DNA of 32,627 bases from JAXGPL01 sp040766985 (GTDB taxonomy: Bacteria > Bacillota > Sulfobacillia > JAUYEG01), in contig JAXGPL010000023.1 of NCBI GenBank assembly GCA_040766985.1, positions 1 through 32,627 of the forward strand, in the 5' to 3' direction. Every line of letters begins with the position of its first letter. The first letter of the stretch is position 1. The translations under genes and the position numbers were made by a program. This document shows, one piece after another, positions 17,909 through 27,106 of the stretch. Under the pieces are notes generated by a model. It had not been told where the DNA came from. It did not search any database and was given only the letters and a program-made list of their open reading frames with translations.

Positions 17909-19366
17909 CTAAATCCCAAAGCTCCGCAGCAACAACTTGAGGGCGGCCTCGGGGTACTCCCGGGCCATTACCCCGCACGGGGCCATGATGTAGTGATGGT
18001 CTACGGCCACCCTTGCCTCAGGGCCCGGCAGCAATTCTGCGCCGCGCTGGGCGATCCGCAACCTGCCCAGGGCGTCTTCGCCATGGGGCAGCCGCGTGAG
18101 GGGGCCGCCCGTGCCCAGAATCAACCCTACGCGGGTCAGGTCCTTCCCCTCCGCGACCGTCGTTCGCCCGCCCGGCCCGTAGAGGTGCCGGATCCTGCCC
18201 GCATGGCGCAGAACCGCAGTCCTGGCGACCTTTGCCGCCAGGAGCCGGACGAGTTCGCTCTCGGTGTCGTCCCTCGGAATCGGGGGCAGGTCCCCTATCA
18301 ACTCGGAAACCTGCTCCGCACCCACCCCCAGCGCCGTCTCCAGTTCGCCGGGCTGGAACAGCGAGCGGGCATGGGCCGCGTTGACGAAAACACCCAGGTC
18401 ACCTTCGACCGTCCGCTTGGCCAGTGGCTCGGGGGCTATCAGGAGGCGCGTGACTTCCTCCGATCCAGCAGTCACCGAGTGCACGTCAGTTGTCGCGCCG
18501 CCGACATCGACCGCCACAAGATCGCCGGCGCCCTCGTAGAGTAATTGCGCCGCGTTCATGACGGCTCCGGGAGTCGGTATGATCCGCCCGTCAACGAGAT
18601 CCCGGATTCTCTCCATCCCCGGGGCATGGACGATGTGCTCCTCGAAGACCTCCTGGATCGCCCGCCTCGCGGGTTCGACGTTGAGGTCATCGATGCGGGG
18701 GTAGACGTTCTCCACCGCGCGCGCCCTCATTCCTCCGTCTGCCAGCAGGCGCAGCGCTTCGTCCGCCGCTGCTGCGTTACCCGCGTAGACAACGGGCGTC
18801 CCGGGAGCGGCGGCTCCGGCGATCAGTGCCGCGTTGGCCAGAACGGTTTCCCGTTCACCGTGATCGACTCCACCCGCGAGGAGGATGATGTTCGGCTTAA
18901 GCTCCTCCAGTCGCTTCAGGTCTTCGCGCGTGAGCGCACCTGCCGTGACCTGGCGGACCACGGCGCCGGCTCCGAGGGCGGCTTCGCGCGCCGCCCGCAC
19001 CGTCATGTCATAAACCAGGCCGTGCACGGACATCCGCAGCCCGCCCGCGGCGCTCGACGAGGCGAGCATTCGGCGCCAGCCGAGGGCGGACGGATGCCGC
19101 AGGCCCAGGTTGTCGGCAAGGTCCGCAAGCGCCGTCCCCAACCCCTCGGTCACGTCGCCCTGAAGAACCGTCGTCGCCGCCATACCCTGGCCCAGCAGGC
19201 GCGCACCGGATTCCGCCGGTTTGATGATGCCGTCGTATGCGGTGACTACGGTAGTCGTGCTGCCGATCTCGGCCACAAGCAGGTCGGCCGAAACACGAGG
19301 CCCGGGATGAGCGCCGGCCCCGGGATGAATGCCGGCCCCGGCGCAGGCCCCGTTCAGCAGGGTCAC
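17909..19366 (-). CDS. GlmL/MutL-family ASKHA protein, probable OraE reactivase
   Basis: 485 residues of the family found beside B12-dependent carbon-skeleton and amino mutases (GlmL beside glutamate mutase, MutL-like beside ornithine aminomutase). The ASKHA ATPase motifs are LLVAEIGSTTTVVTAYD (about residues 29-45) and DLVAVDVGGATTDVHSV (about 285-300), with GLILGTGGPLT near the C-terminus. Such proteins are proposed to exchange damaged cobalamin in the mutase using ATP. The N-terminus up to about residue 26 is low-complexity (GAGIHPGAGAHPGPR) from a short GC-rich DNA repeat. The GTG start overlaps the stop of oraE (GTGA), so the two are translationally coupled, which supports the functional pairing. 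Confidence 0.86.
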   Translation of the reverse strand: MTLLNGACAGAGIHPGAGAHPGPRVSADLLVAEIGSTTTVVTAYDGIIKPAESGARLLGQGMAATTVLQGDVTEGLGTALADLADNLGLRHPSALGWRRMLASSSAAGGLRMSVHGLVYDMTVRAAREAALGAGAVVRQVTAGALTREDLKRLEELKPNIILLAGGVDHGERETVLANAALIAGAAAPGTPVVYAGNAAAADEALRLLADGGMRARAVENVYPRIDDLNVEPARRAIQEVFEEHIVHAPGMERIRDLVDGRIIPTPGAVMNAAQLLYEGAGDLVAVDVGGATTDVHSVTAGSEEVTRLLIAPEPLAKRTVEGDLGVFVNAAHARSLFQPGELETALGVGAEQVSELIGDLPPIPRDDTESELVRLLAAKVARTAVLRHAGRIRHLYGPGGRTTVAEGKDLTRVGLILGTGGPLTRLPHGEDALGRLRIAQRGAELLPGPEARVAVDHHYIMAPCGVMAREYPEAALKLLLRSFGI

Positions 19367-22090
19367 GGTCCCTGCCCTCTGGCGGGCGAGCGCGGGTCTC
19401 GCCCAACTTCGCGTTGGCGCATCCGGCGCACAAGAAAGCTGGCCACGTCAATGCCCCGGGCGCCCCGTCCAAAGCCGGCGTCAAGGCCGCAGTCCTTCGC
19501 TTCTTCGTCGGTAACCTGCGTGCCGCCGCCGATCAGCAGGAACCGGTCACGCACACCGCGCTCGCGCGCGAGGTCCGCCAGCCGGCGCATGTTCAGCCGG
19601 TGCACCCCGGCGTGGGTGATGATCGTGCTGATCAGCACCGCGTCGACGTCCAGTTCTACCGCCGCGTCCAACACCTTGTTGACCGGAACGGACGTGCCGA
19701 GGTAGTGGCACTCAACTCCGAACCGCTCAAGGCCGCCGTGCTTGATGTCGATGATCTCCCGCATACCGACCGAATGCTCGTCCTCGCCGACGGTGGCCGC
19801 GACTACACGCAGTCCGCCGCGACCGGCGACGAACGACCGGACCTCCTCCTCGCCCAACTCCTCCACCCGCTGCGGAAGGACCAGCGACGACGGGTCAACG
19901 CTGACTTCGAGGCGTCCCTTGACCTCACAGAGAGTGCCTTCCGCGGGGTGGGCGACAGATTTGTGTACCACCTGCGGGTCGGAGAGGCCCATCTGCCGGG
20001 CGATGGCAAGTGCAGCGGCCTCCGCCGCCAGTTCCGAAACCGGCAGAAACACTGTCACCAGCACCACGCCGTCCCCGGCCCACTGGACCTCGGGGCGGAT
20101 CTGCCCCCGGTCGCCACGCCACGGGCGCGAAAGCTCCAGGCGGGCCGCGGCGTTGTCCTCGACGTCAAGCTCGTCGATCAACCTGATCAGCCCGGGCCGG
20201 CAGAGCGTACACCCGCCGACCGGGTCACAGGCCCGCGCAGCCTCCGGGGAGGTTGTTGACCCCGAAATGGGCGCACACCGGCGCGAGGTAATCGGGTTCG
20301 CGGGCGACGATCGAACCCGCGCCGACGCCTCCGTCGATCGTGCGAGCGATCCCATCGCCGTTGCGCTCGGGATAGAACCCCGAATCGACAAACAGCCCCT
20401 GTTCAACTGCGCTGAAGTAGCCGCCCAGGGAGAGAATCTCCTCAAAAACAGCACGGCGCGCTCGGTGAGTTCGCGCGCGACAGCGTCCAGCTCGCCTCCT
20501 GCGCAACTCGACCTGGTCGAGTAGGCCGTCCAGGCCGACCAGGGCTTGCTTGGCGGTATCGACCGCGGCCAGATTGTTGTAGTGCCAGGGCACGTTGCGC
20601 CCCTCGTCCGGGGTGATCGTGCTCTGGACGTCGACTGCCGTCAACCTGCTGATGAGAAGGTTGAGGACGTGCGTGACGGTGGCCTCGCGGGCGTCGGACT
20701 CGATGTAGCGCGTGTTTTGTTGCGCCCGGAAGCGGAACCCGCGGAACAACTCGCGTAATGCCACCGCATACGGCAGGTCCATGCGCATCGCCGGCGCCAG
20801 CGGCGCGGTCGGGGGGACCGTCGACAGGGCGATCAGGGCGGGATCCATCCCGACGCCCTGCGAGTAAGCGCAGTTGATCGCGTGCTGGACGAGCAGTTCG
20901 GGCATCACCTTCCACGCCTCACGCGCCGTCGCGTTGGCGTTGTGGGCGCCGTCGATCTGCAGCATACCGGCCCAGTTCATCAATGCCTTGGCGACCCCCG
21001 CGTCAACGAACGAGCGGAGCATGTTTACGTTGCGGTAGAGCACGTTGTACTGGGGATCCTGGTGTGCGCCGTTGACCCCTTCCTCGGCGAACATCGTCGC
21101 GATCTCCGGGCCCGCGACACCGCTCACGTAGCTGTGGAAGTTGATGGGCCTGCCAACTTCGGTTTCGATGAGGTCGAGGGCCTTGCGCGTCGCCCGCACC
21201 TGCTTGCGGCTGATCGGCACTCCGCCGACGCCCTCCGGCGTACCCTCGATCAGCCCATCGAAGTGGCTCTGGCCGGCCGTGCGGATGACCATGATGTGGT
21301 CAGCGCCGTGCCAGGCGGCCATGCGCATGCGGCGGAGGTCGTCCTCAAAACGCCCCGACGCGATTTCGGTCGTGATGACACATTCGGGCTGCGGGTCGAT
21401 GCCGCCGAAGTACTTCGCGGCCGGGAGCGGCACGCCGCGGTCCAACGGCTCGGAAACCTGCCGGTAACTGAACGGGCCCATGTCCACCGGACCGGAAGCC
21501 GCACGGCGCCAGGTCCACCCGCGCCGCCGCGGCCGGTACGCATCGAGATCCGCGATTATCGCATCGACGTCCAGCTTCTCCGCCGGGTCCAGTGCCGGCG
21601 GCCCGGGGTCGAGGCCCGGCCGAAGCTCGGCGCCGAACTCCTCACCTCCCAGCGTAACCGGATAGCGCGAGGCTATCTCTTCGCCGGACGGGTCCTTGGT
21701 CCGGGGATGATTGGAGATCTTGGGCATGCCTGTGAGAAGGCCCTCTTTGATCTCCTCCCACCCTTCGCCGCGCGCGAGTTCCGCGGCTGCGGGCACGGCA
21801 CCGAGGCCGCGGGTCCTCATCAGCCGGAGCAGGCAGTGTCCCGCGCCGTGGCCGAGCAGGCCATGGTCAAGGCACTTCTCGACGACGGCCTTGGCTTCAA
21901 GGCTGTCGAGCCCCATGCGGAGCAACACGGAACGCTCGATGGACGGCGATGTGTGGGTGGCGGCCAACTGGAGAAGAGGCTGCACGGTTGCCTTGGCAAG
22001 GTTCCAAAACCGCTCGCGTAGCTCGTCCAGATTGAGGTCTGCGAGGTCTTTGCGCCTTGCGGCAAAATCGTCAGGTCGGCGGATGGTCAG
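19363..22090 (-). pseudogene. oraE: D-ornithine 4,5-aminomutase, OraS-OraE reading frame (apparently fused; frameshifted near the middle)
   Basis: AdoCbl- and PLP-dependent rearrangement of D-ornithine to 2,4-diaminopentanoate. The first 121 codons are OraS (RRPDDFAARRKDLADL; THTSPSIERSVLLRMG). The frame runs without a stop through a linker (KISNHPRTKDPSGEEIA) into OraE (KLDVDAIIADLDAYRPRRRGWTWR; ITTEIASGRFEDDLRRMRM; RTAGQSHFDGLIEGTPEG; SYVSGVAG). After a one-base C insertion near 20,248 the C-terminal part continues to 19,363 with the B12 motif DEHSVG (DxHxxG) and IDIKHGG, whose Lys lies 11 residues after the cobalt-binding His, as in the Clostridium sticklandii enzyme (PLP Lys). Two compensating indels lie near 20,497 and 20,447. 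OraS has no ATG: GAGGAGG is 8 nt before a CTG at 22090 that overlaps the ortB stop. A separate oraE could start at the ATG at 21727. Confidence 0.85.
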
Positions 22091-23546
22091 TTGGGTTGCC
22101 TCCTCGTATCTCCGCTCTCCCCCGAGACTTGCAGCCCCAGCTCGGTCAGGCAGCTGATGACGAACGCCCGGTCCGCGCGGGTTTCCGCCATCAGGAAGTC
22201 CACTTCAGCGGGCCCCGCCATGGATAGCCCGCTACGTTCAAAGGAATTGCGGATCAGCGAACGGCGAAGGGCGTCCAAAGGGATGTCCTTGGCTTTGATT
22301 TGGCTGGGGTGTTGGGGAATGACTATGCGCCTGCCCGGCAGGTCGTCGACAGGGTCGCCGCGCCTGATTTCCACTCCGTTACGGCGGGCGAAGGTCAGCT
22401 GCGCGCTCGGGTGTTTGCCGGCGCCGGTGTACTCGGTTTCCTGGACGACGACTACCTGGTCGCGGTCGAGCCGCTGGGCGATGCTGATTGCCGCGGCGAG
22501 CGAGGTGTTGCCCGCCGGCCCGCGTTCGACGCCCTCCAGTTGGGCGAGCAACTCTGTTACGTAGAACACCTCGCCCTGGGTCATCAGGACGTACCTGTCC
22601 ATGTACCGGAGGGGACGGGCTGCGTTGCGCGGGACGTCCGCGCGGTCGGGCCAGGTTGCGAAGGGGACGCCAAACCCCGTGTGGCCCGTCGTGAACGATT
22701 TGCGGTTGAAGTCCCGGTCGCTGGCCATATGCAGCCCGGTAAGGTCCACACTCGCGGCGACGACCTGCGTATCACCGGCCCCGGCCTTGGCGAGGCCGCG
22801 GGCGGTGCCTGTGACGTTGCCGCCCCCGGCATGGGTCACCACGACGACGTCGGGGCCGCGACCCGTGAGGGCACGGATCTCCTCCGCGATTTCGGTGCCG
22901 ATGGTCTCGATGCCGCTTACTCCGAACGGGGTGTACAGCGAGGCGTTGAAGTAGCCGGTTTGCTCGAGGACGGTCAGGAAGACGTAGAACAGCTCCGGGC
23001 CGACTGTCAGTTGAAGCACCTCAGCGCCATAGGCCTCGCACTTGCGCCCTTTTTCGAGGAGCTCAGGCTGGCCGACACCACGGCTGTCAAAACCTCCTGC
23101 ACCACGATGCAGCCGAGGCCGCGCATGCAGGCCTGCGAGGCGACCGCGGTTCCTGCAGTGCCGCTCGCAGCGGCGGCCACGCCAGGATAGCCGAGCTTGC
23201 GGCCTGGTAGACGGTGCCGCGCGGCGCGCCTTAAAGCTGCCTGGAGGGTTCGCCGCCTCGTCTTTGAGGAAGATCCGGGGCGCCCTTGCCGGGGCCGGCG
23301 AGGGCGCGCACGGTGCTGGGTGACCGCGCAGTGCTCGAGGAGGGCGTGCCGCCGACGCCGGTTTCGCGCTGGATGCGGCGGTTTCGTCGATGTCGTATCC
23401 TGCTTGGGCCATCATCGCCTCGTAGTCAAAGGCGAGCGGCCCGCGCTCGAACGCTGCGCATCGATACCTATGGACCTGCGCATGATCTCCCCGCGCCGTG
23501 CCATGACAGCCGGGTAGCTGCGGTCGGACAGCGCGGCCGGAAGCAT
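22087..23546 (-). pseudogene. ortB: 2-amino-4-oxopentanoate thiolase, beta subunit (OrtB), N-terminal half frameshifted
   Basis: PLP-dependent subunit of the thiolase that splits 2-amino-4-oxopentanoate with CoA into alanine and acetyl-CoA. From about 23,060 to the stop the frame is intact (GVGQPELLEKGRKCEAYGAEV; VVVVTHAGGGNVTGTARG; the PLP phosphate loop is GGGNVTG). Upstream, family-like segments occur in shifting frames: RSYPAVMARRGEIMRRSIGI, FDYEAMMAQAGYDIDET, TGVGGTP, IFLKDEAANPPGSFKARRA (PLP Lys in SFK) and ASQACMRGLGCIVVQE. At least six breaks lie between 23,455 and 23,070; two repair by adding one base to an A or T run. The ATG at 23546 follows AAGGGGA, about 30 nt after ortA. The stop overlaps the presumed CTG of oraS. 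A functional gene is likely if these are read errors. Confidence 0.82.
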
Positions 23547-23577
23547 GCCGGTCCCCTTGCGCCGCTCCCCGGAGTCC

Positions 23578-23909
23578 TCATCGTTCGGCCTCCTCGGGGG
23601 ACTCGGCCAGGATTGCCCGCAGTTCGCGCCCGATGCCCAGCAACTCCGGGACCGGCTCGCCGAAATCATGCCCATAGGCGGGAAGGACGGCGACCAGCCG
23701 GCCCTCCTCCCGCCTGCCGGCCAGGGTGGTAACCGGGACTTGGTCGCCAAGCGCGGCGCTTTCCACGGCCAGGTGACCTTTGACCCACATCTCCAACGGT
23801 CTTGCCTGCGTGTCCGGCGGCACCTGCGGCGCCCGCTCCCCGGCGGCGAGCAGGAGGCGGTGGATCCTGCACCCAGTTCCGCGGCGGGCCGTCTCCTGTG
23901 CACAGCCAT
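23578..23909 (-). pseudogene. ortA: 2-amino-4-oxopentanoate thiolase, alpha subunit (OrtA), frameshifted near its start
   Basis: A small partner of OrtB (about 110 residues; family about 100). The body is intact from IHRLLLAAGERAPQVPPDTQ, through PLEMWVKGHLAVESAALGDQV, to AESPEEAER at 23578. The expected beginning (GNWVQ before IHR) is in a neighbouring frame: one base appears lost near 23,878 and one gained near 23,866. The presumed ATG at 23909 overlaps the corrected stop of ord in a TGATG arrangement. OrtA and OrtB act as one complex; their adjacency and order here match known ornithine operons. Confidence 0.78.
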
Positions 23910-24935
23910 CACCTCGCCAATCCGCCCATCATCGCCCTGGGGAACGGGAAGCCGGGACATATCCACAAGCCGGCGGGGCTGCGACGACCGTCGGGATCAT
24001 GTTGACGACGACCGCGATTGTGCCGATCCCACCGGGTATCTCGGCATGATCTGCACTGCGACGGGCGGCCGGCCGTCGATCCAGATGAAGTCGCCCGTCG
24101 CCACATCTTCCAGGTGGATCTGCTGCGGGTGCTCGAGCCTGATCAGCAGGCGGCCCTCGCCGTAGCCGGAGGCCACGTGCCTGCAGCCGGCGACCATGCC
24201 GGGGCGGACCTTGACGTAGGGGGTTTCGCGGTAGGTCGCGGAAACGATCGGCTCCCGCTCCTGCTCGATACGGTCGAGCCGCCATCCGATGGCCTTGGCG
24301 ATCATGCTCATGGATTCCGGAAACCCGACGTGACCCACGATCGTCCCCGCGGCGACTCCCGCGGCGAACTCCTCCGGGGTCGTGCCGACGCCCTGTGTCC
24401 GCAGCACAGTCGGTCCAAACGGGGACAGATCGTTGATCCGGGCGGCCCGGATCGCGTCCACCCGTTCGCAAACGCCGGTCAGTGTGATAATCAGCGTGTC
24501 GAGAACGAAGCCGGGGTTGACTCCGGCGCCGAGAACGGTGACCGCATTTGCCCGGGCCGCTTGGTCGATCCGCCTGGCCTCCTCCGGCGCTCCCGCCCAC
24601 GGAAAAGCCATCTCCTCGGCCGTGGTAATCACGTTGAGTCCTGCCTCGACCGCCGCAATCAGGTCGTCCACGACTTCCCGTGTGAACGAGGCGGTCGCAT
24701 GCAGCACGATGTCCGCGGGGCCGGTGACGGCCGGGCTGAGCGAGCCGAAGTCCGGCATAACCGTGACACCGGACACCCTGCCCGGCTCGAGCAACTCGCC
24801 GAGATCTTTGCCGTGCTTCGCCGGCGAACGCTCAATTGCCGCAACGGAAACCAAGCCCTTCTTATCCTGGACCATCCGGGCGATGCCGGCGCCCATCGCC
24901 CCCAGCCCCCAGTGGATAACCTTGATCTGGTCCAC
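23909..24935 (-). pseudogene. ord: 2,4-diaminopentanoate dehydrogenase, 3' end frameshifted
   Basis: NAD(P)-dependent oxidative deamination of 2,4-diaminopentanoate to 2-amino-4-oxopentanoate, the step between OraSE and OrtAB. The Rossmann motif is VIHWGLGAMGAGIARMV at the N-terminus; EEMAFPWAGAPE and GAGVNPGFVLDTLIITLTGVC follow, as in the dihydrodipicolinate reductase-like family. The main frame is clean from 24,935 to about 24,045. Beyond that the expected C-terminus (EIPGGIGTIAVVVNMIP, then GLVDMSRLPVPQ) needs three single-base corrections (near 24,043, 23,975 and 23,935), giving a stop at 23909; uncorrected, the frame ends at 23997. The GTG start follows GAGAGGTGAAGG. It is the first gene of the ornithine cluster. 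Confidence 0.87.
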
Positions 24936-25088
24936 CCTTCACCTCTCCCGCCGGGCCCCGTGCGGTCCATAAATTCCTGCATCAACCGTACAGCCCCTCT
25001 AAGCTGTCCCACGGACCTAGTCTTGCCGGGTGGACGGGCGGAATCGCACTCGCCAGTCCGCACCCTTCGCCTATGATAAGATGATCTG
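24936..25088. promoter_or_regulatory. Divergent promoter region between ord operon and DMT transporter
   Basis: 153 bp separating the ornithine operon from a divergent transporter. The only good core element is TATGAT at 25072-25077 on the plus strand; no convincing TTGACA-like partner lies 16-18 bp upstream. On the minus strand GGTTGATGCAGG is the nearest -35-like stretch but has no well-placed -10. Any inducer-dependent control of the ornithine genes should act here. No riboswitch-like fold is apparent by eye. Confidence 0.4.
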
Positions 25089-26093
25089 GTGAATCACCAG
25101 CTTGACCAGCCCAGATGGGCCTTGACGGCCGACCTCGCCCTGGTTGCAGTCACTCTTGTGTGGGGCGCGACATTCGTGACCGTCAAGGAAGCCCTCGCCG
25201 ACATCCGCCCGTTCGCTTTTCTGGCGGTGCGCTTTGCGATAGCGTTCCTCGTCCTGCTGCCCTTTTTCCGGCGGGAAATCCGCCGCGGCGGTGCAAGTCA
25301 GGTCAAGCACGGGCTGATCATCGGCGTCTGGCTGTTCGTGGGCTACGCTTGCCAGACGCTTGGGCTGCAGTGGACGACGGCGGGCAAGGCCGGTTTCATT
25401 ACGGGGCTGTCCGTGGTCTTCGTCCCGTTGTTCGCAGCGGTGGGCCTCCGGCAGCCGCCGGGCAGGGATAGCCTTCTGGGCGTTGCTCTTGCCACGTGCG
25501 GCCTCGCGCTATTGACCCTCGGCGATTCGCTTCGCCCCGGCCCCGGCGACCTGCTCGTCCTCGCATGTGCCGTCAGCTTTGCGATGCATGTGATCACCAT
25601 CGCCCGCTACGGCCGGGATCCCGGCGCGAGCTCCGGCGCATTGGCGACGATCCAGATCGGCGTCACTTCGTTGTTTTCCGCGGTTGCCTCGCTGGCCTTC
25701 GAGAGGCCGTATTGGGCGGAGCTCGCGGCAGGCCGGACCGCGAGTACGGCGGGCCGCGGGTTTCTGGTCCTGGGCGCAGCCGTCTGGCAGGCCATCCTCG
25801 TGACTGCGCTGTTGGCGACGGCCGGGGCGTTTCTGATCCAGAACATCGCTCAGCGACACACGACGCCGACGCATACGGCCCTCATCCTGAGCATGGAGCC
25901 TGTCTTTGCGGCTTTGTTCGCGTGTCTGCTGGCCGGGGAAGCCCTCGGGCCGCGCGGAGCAGCGGGCGGCGCGCTGATGCTGGCCGGGATACTCACCGCG
26001 GAACTGCGGCTCCTCAGCTTGCTGGGCGGGAAAGACGGCGGAAAGCGCCGCGCCAGCCAGATCCGCGCCGGCGCCGGCCATCACCCCTCCTGA
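25089..26093 (+). CDS. DMT superfamily (EamA) transporter
   Basis: 334 residues with about ten hydrophobic segments forming two EamA repeats (first LALVAVTLVWGATFVTVKEAL, second beginning near LVLACAVSFAMHVITIARYG). The end of the second repeat, HTALILSMEPVFAALFACLLAGEALGPRG, is a hallmark of the family. Members export amino acids or metabolites. The GTG start lies only about 11 nt after a TATGAT -10 element and has no Shine-Dalgarno sequence, so the message may be leaderless. Being divergent from the ornithine operon it could move ornithine, alanine or another pathway metabolite; that is a guess from position. The C-terminal tail (GGKRRASQIRAGAG) is basic. Confidence 0.88.
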   Translation: MNHQLDQPRWALTADLALVAVTLVWGATFVTVKEALADIRPFAFLAVRFAIAFLVLLPFFRREIRRGGASQVKHGLIIGVWLFVGYACQTLGLQWTTAGKAGFITGLSVVFVPLFAAVGLRQPPGRDSLLGVALATCGLALLTLGDSLRPGPGDLLVLACAVSFAMHVITIARYGRDPGASSGALATIQIGVTSLFSAVASLAFERPYWAELAAGRTASTAGRGFLVLGAAVWQAILVTALLATAGAFLIQNIAQRHTTPTHTALILSMEPVFAALFACLLAGEALGPRGAAGGALMLAGILTAELRLLSLLGGKDGGKRRASQIRAGAGHHPS

Positions 26094-26197
26094 CACCGGT
26101 CTCCTTCCGTCTCTGGCCCCTTCCCTCTTGACGTCAACCCCGGCTCCAACCATCCTAGTGACAGGCCCATAGCATCCTGAGGGAAGGAGTGGTCGCC

Positions 26198-26587
26198 GTG
26201 GCCGACCTCGAGAAGATCACCATCAACCTCACGCCGGTCGATCTGGGGCGTATCGATGTGCTGGTTGAGGATGGTTTCTATCAGAATCGAAGCGACTTTA
26301 TCCGCGCGGCGATCCGCCGCGAACTCGATGCACACGAATCGCCCCTCGCCGCCGCGGCCGCTAAACACCCGTCGTGGCAGACGGGCGTGGTCCGCTTCAG
26401 CAGGCAGGACCTTGAGACCCTCGCCCGGGAGCCTGGCAAGCGCGACCTCTATGGCCTCGGCAGCCTGATCATCGACCAAGATGCGCCCGCCTCCCTGGTA
26501 GACTGGGTCTTCGGCCACATCCGGTGGTACGGCCCGGTTGATGCATCCGCGCAGGTCCGCAGCGTTCTCTCGCGCAAGGGGCGGTAG
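26198..26587 (+). CDS. Ribbon-helix-helix (CopG/NikR-like N-terminus) regulator
   Basis: About 130 residues. Residues 4-45 (KITINLTPVDLGRIDVLVED then YQNRSDFIRAAIRRELDAH) form a classic RHH DNA-binding motif: a short beta strand followed by two helices with the NRSDFIR turn. The C-terminal 80 residues (FSRQDLETLAREPGKRDLYGLGSLIIDQDAPASLVDWVFGHIRWYGPVDAS) are unrecognised and resemble neither the NikR nickel domain nor a toxin. The GTG at 26198 was chosen because GGAAGGAG lies 8 nt upstream; the GTG at 26189 overlaps that site. No toxin gene is adjacent. Likely a homodimeric regulator of unknown target. Confidence 0.8.
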   Translation: MADLEKITINLTPVDLGRIDVLVEDGFYQNRSDFIRAAIRRELDAHESPLAAAAAKHPSWQTGVVRFSRQDLETLAREPGKRDLYGLGSLIIDQDAPASLVDWVFGHIRWYGPVDASAQVRSVLSRKGR

Positions 26588-26698
26588 CCGAGGGCCTGAC
26601 CTTCACCGTGGCCCCCGCTGCCTGCATACCATGGGGCAAACCTGCCGGGCGCCGGCTGACGGGGGTCTGCCCTACTGGACGGTCTAGACTTTCGCAGC

Positions 26699-27094
26699 TT
26701 GGGCCATGCGTTCGGCGGGGGTACCGCGACCAAACCCTGGGGGCAGGAGGTCACCTGGGCCCGGACAGCCTATTACGCCGGCAAGTTGCTGTTCGTCCGC
26801 GCCGGCGATGCCCTGAGCCTGCAGTACCACCGCGCCAAGGACGAGACCATGCTCTGTCTGTGCGGTACCGCTTTGTGCCTTGTGGGCCGCGCCGTCCGCA
26901 TGCTGGCTCCGGGTTCGCAGGTGCACATACCGAGGTCAGTCCCGCATCGCCTGACGGGCATTACGGACTGCGTGGTGGTGGAGGTTTCAACTCCGCAGCT
27001 GGACGACGTCGTGCGCCTGGCGGACGGCTACGGCCGGGGCGGCGGCGGCGCCCAAACCCTGTCGCCCCCAAGTGGATGTCAAGAATTTGCCGAA
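26699..27094 (+). CDS. Cupin-domain protein (mannose-6-phosphate isomerase C-terminal-like)
   Basis: The segment ATKPWGQEVTWARTAYYAGKLL ... GDALSLQYHRAKDETMLCL ... GSQVHIPRSVPHRLTGITDCVVVEVSTPQLDDVVRL is a small single-domain cupin of the sugar-phosphate isomerase-like type; possible metal ligands are H in QYH, E in KDE and H in VPHRL. The frame continues without a stop into the HTH gene, giving an apparent fusion of 293 residues, but the Gly-rich linker and an independent promoter-like site before the HTH suggest two genes with a lost stop. The end given is therefore approximate. Start is uncertain: TTG at 26699 has no ribosome site; an ATG at 26706 would need one more G in a five-G run. Confidence 0.6.
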
Positions 27095-27106
27095 CCGTGC
27101 CGCGAA

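Noticed and set aside
20248..20260. Programmed frameshift in oraE
   Set aside because: There is no classical slippery heptamer with a downstream structure, and many similar breaks nearby fit sequence error better.
20882..22021. 379-codon plus-strand open frame
   Set aside because: It is a shadow of OraE/OraS, which match the family strongly on the other strand.
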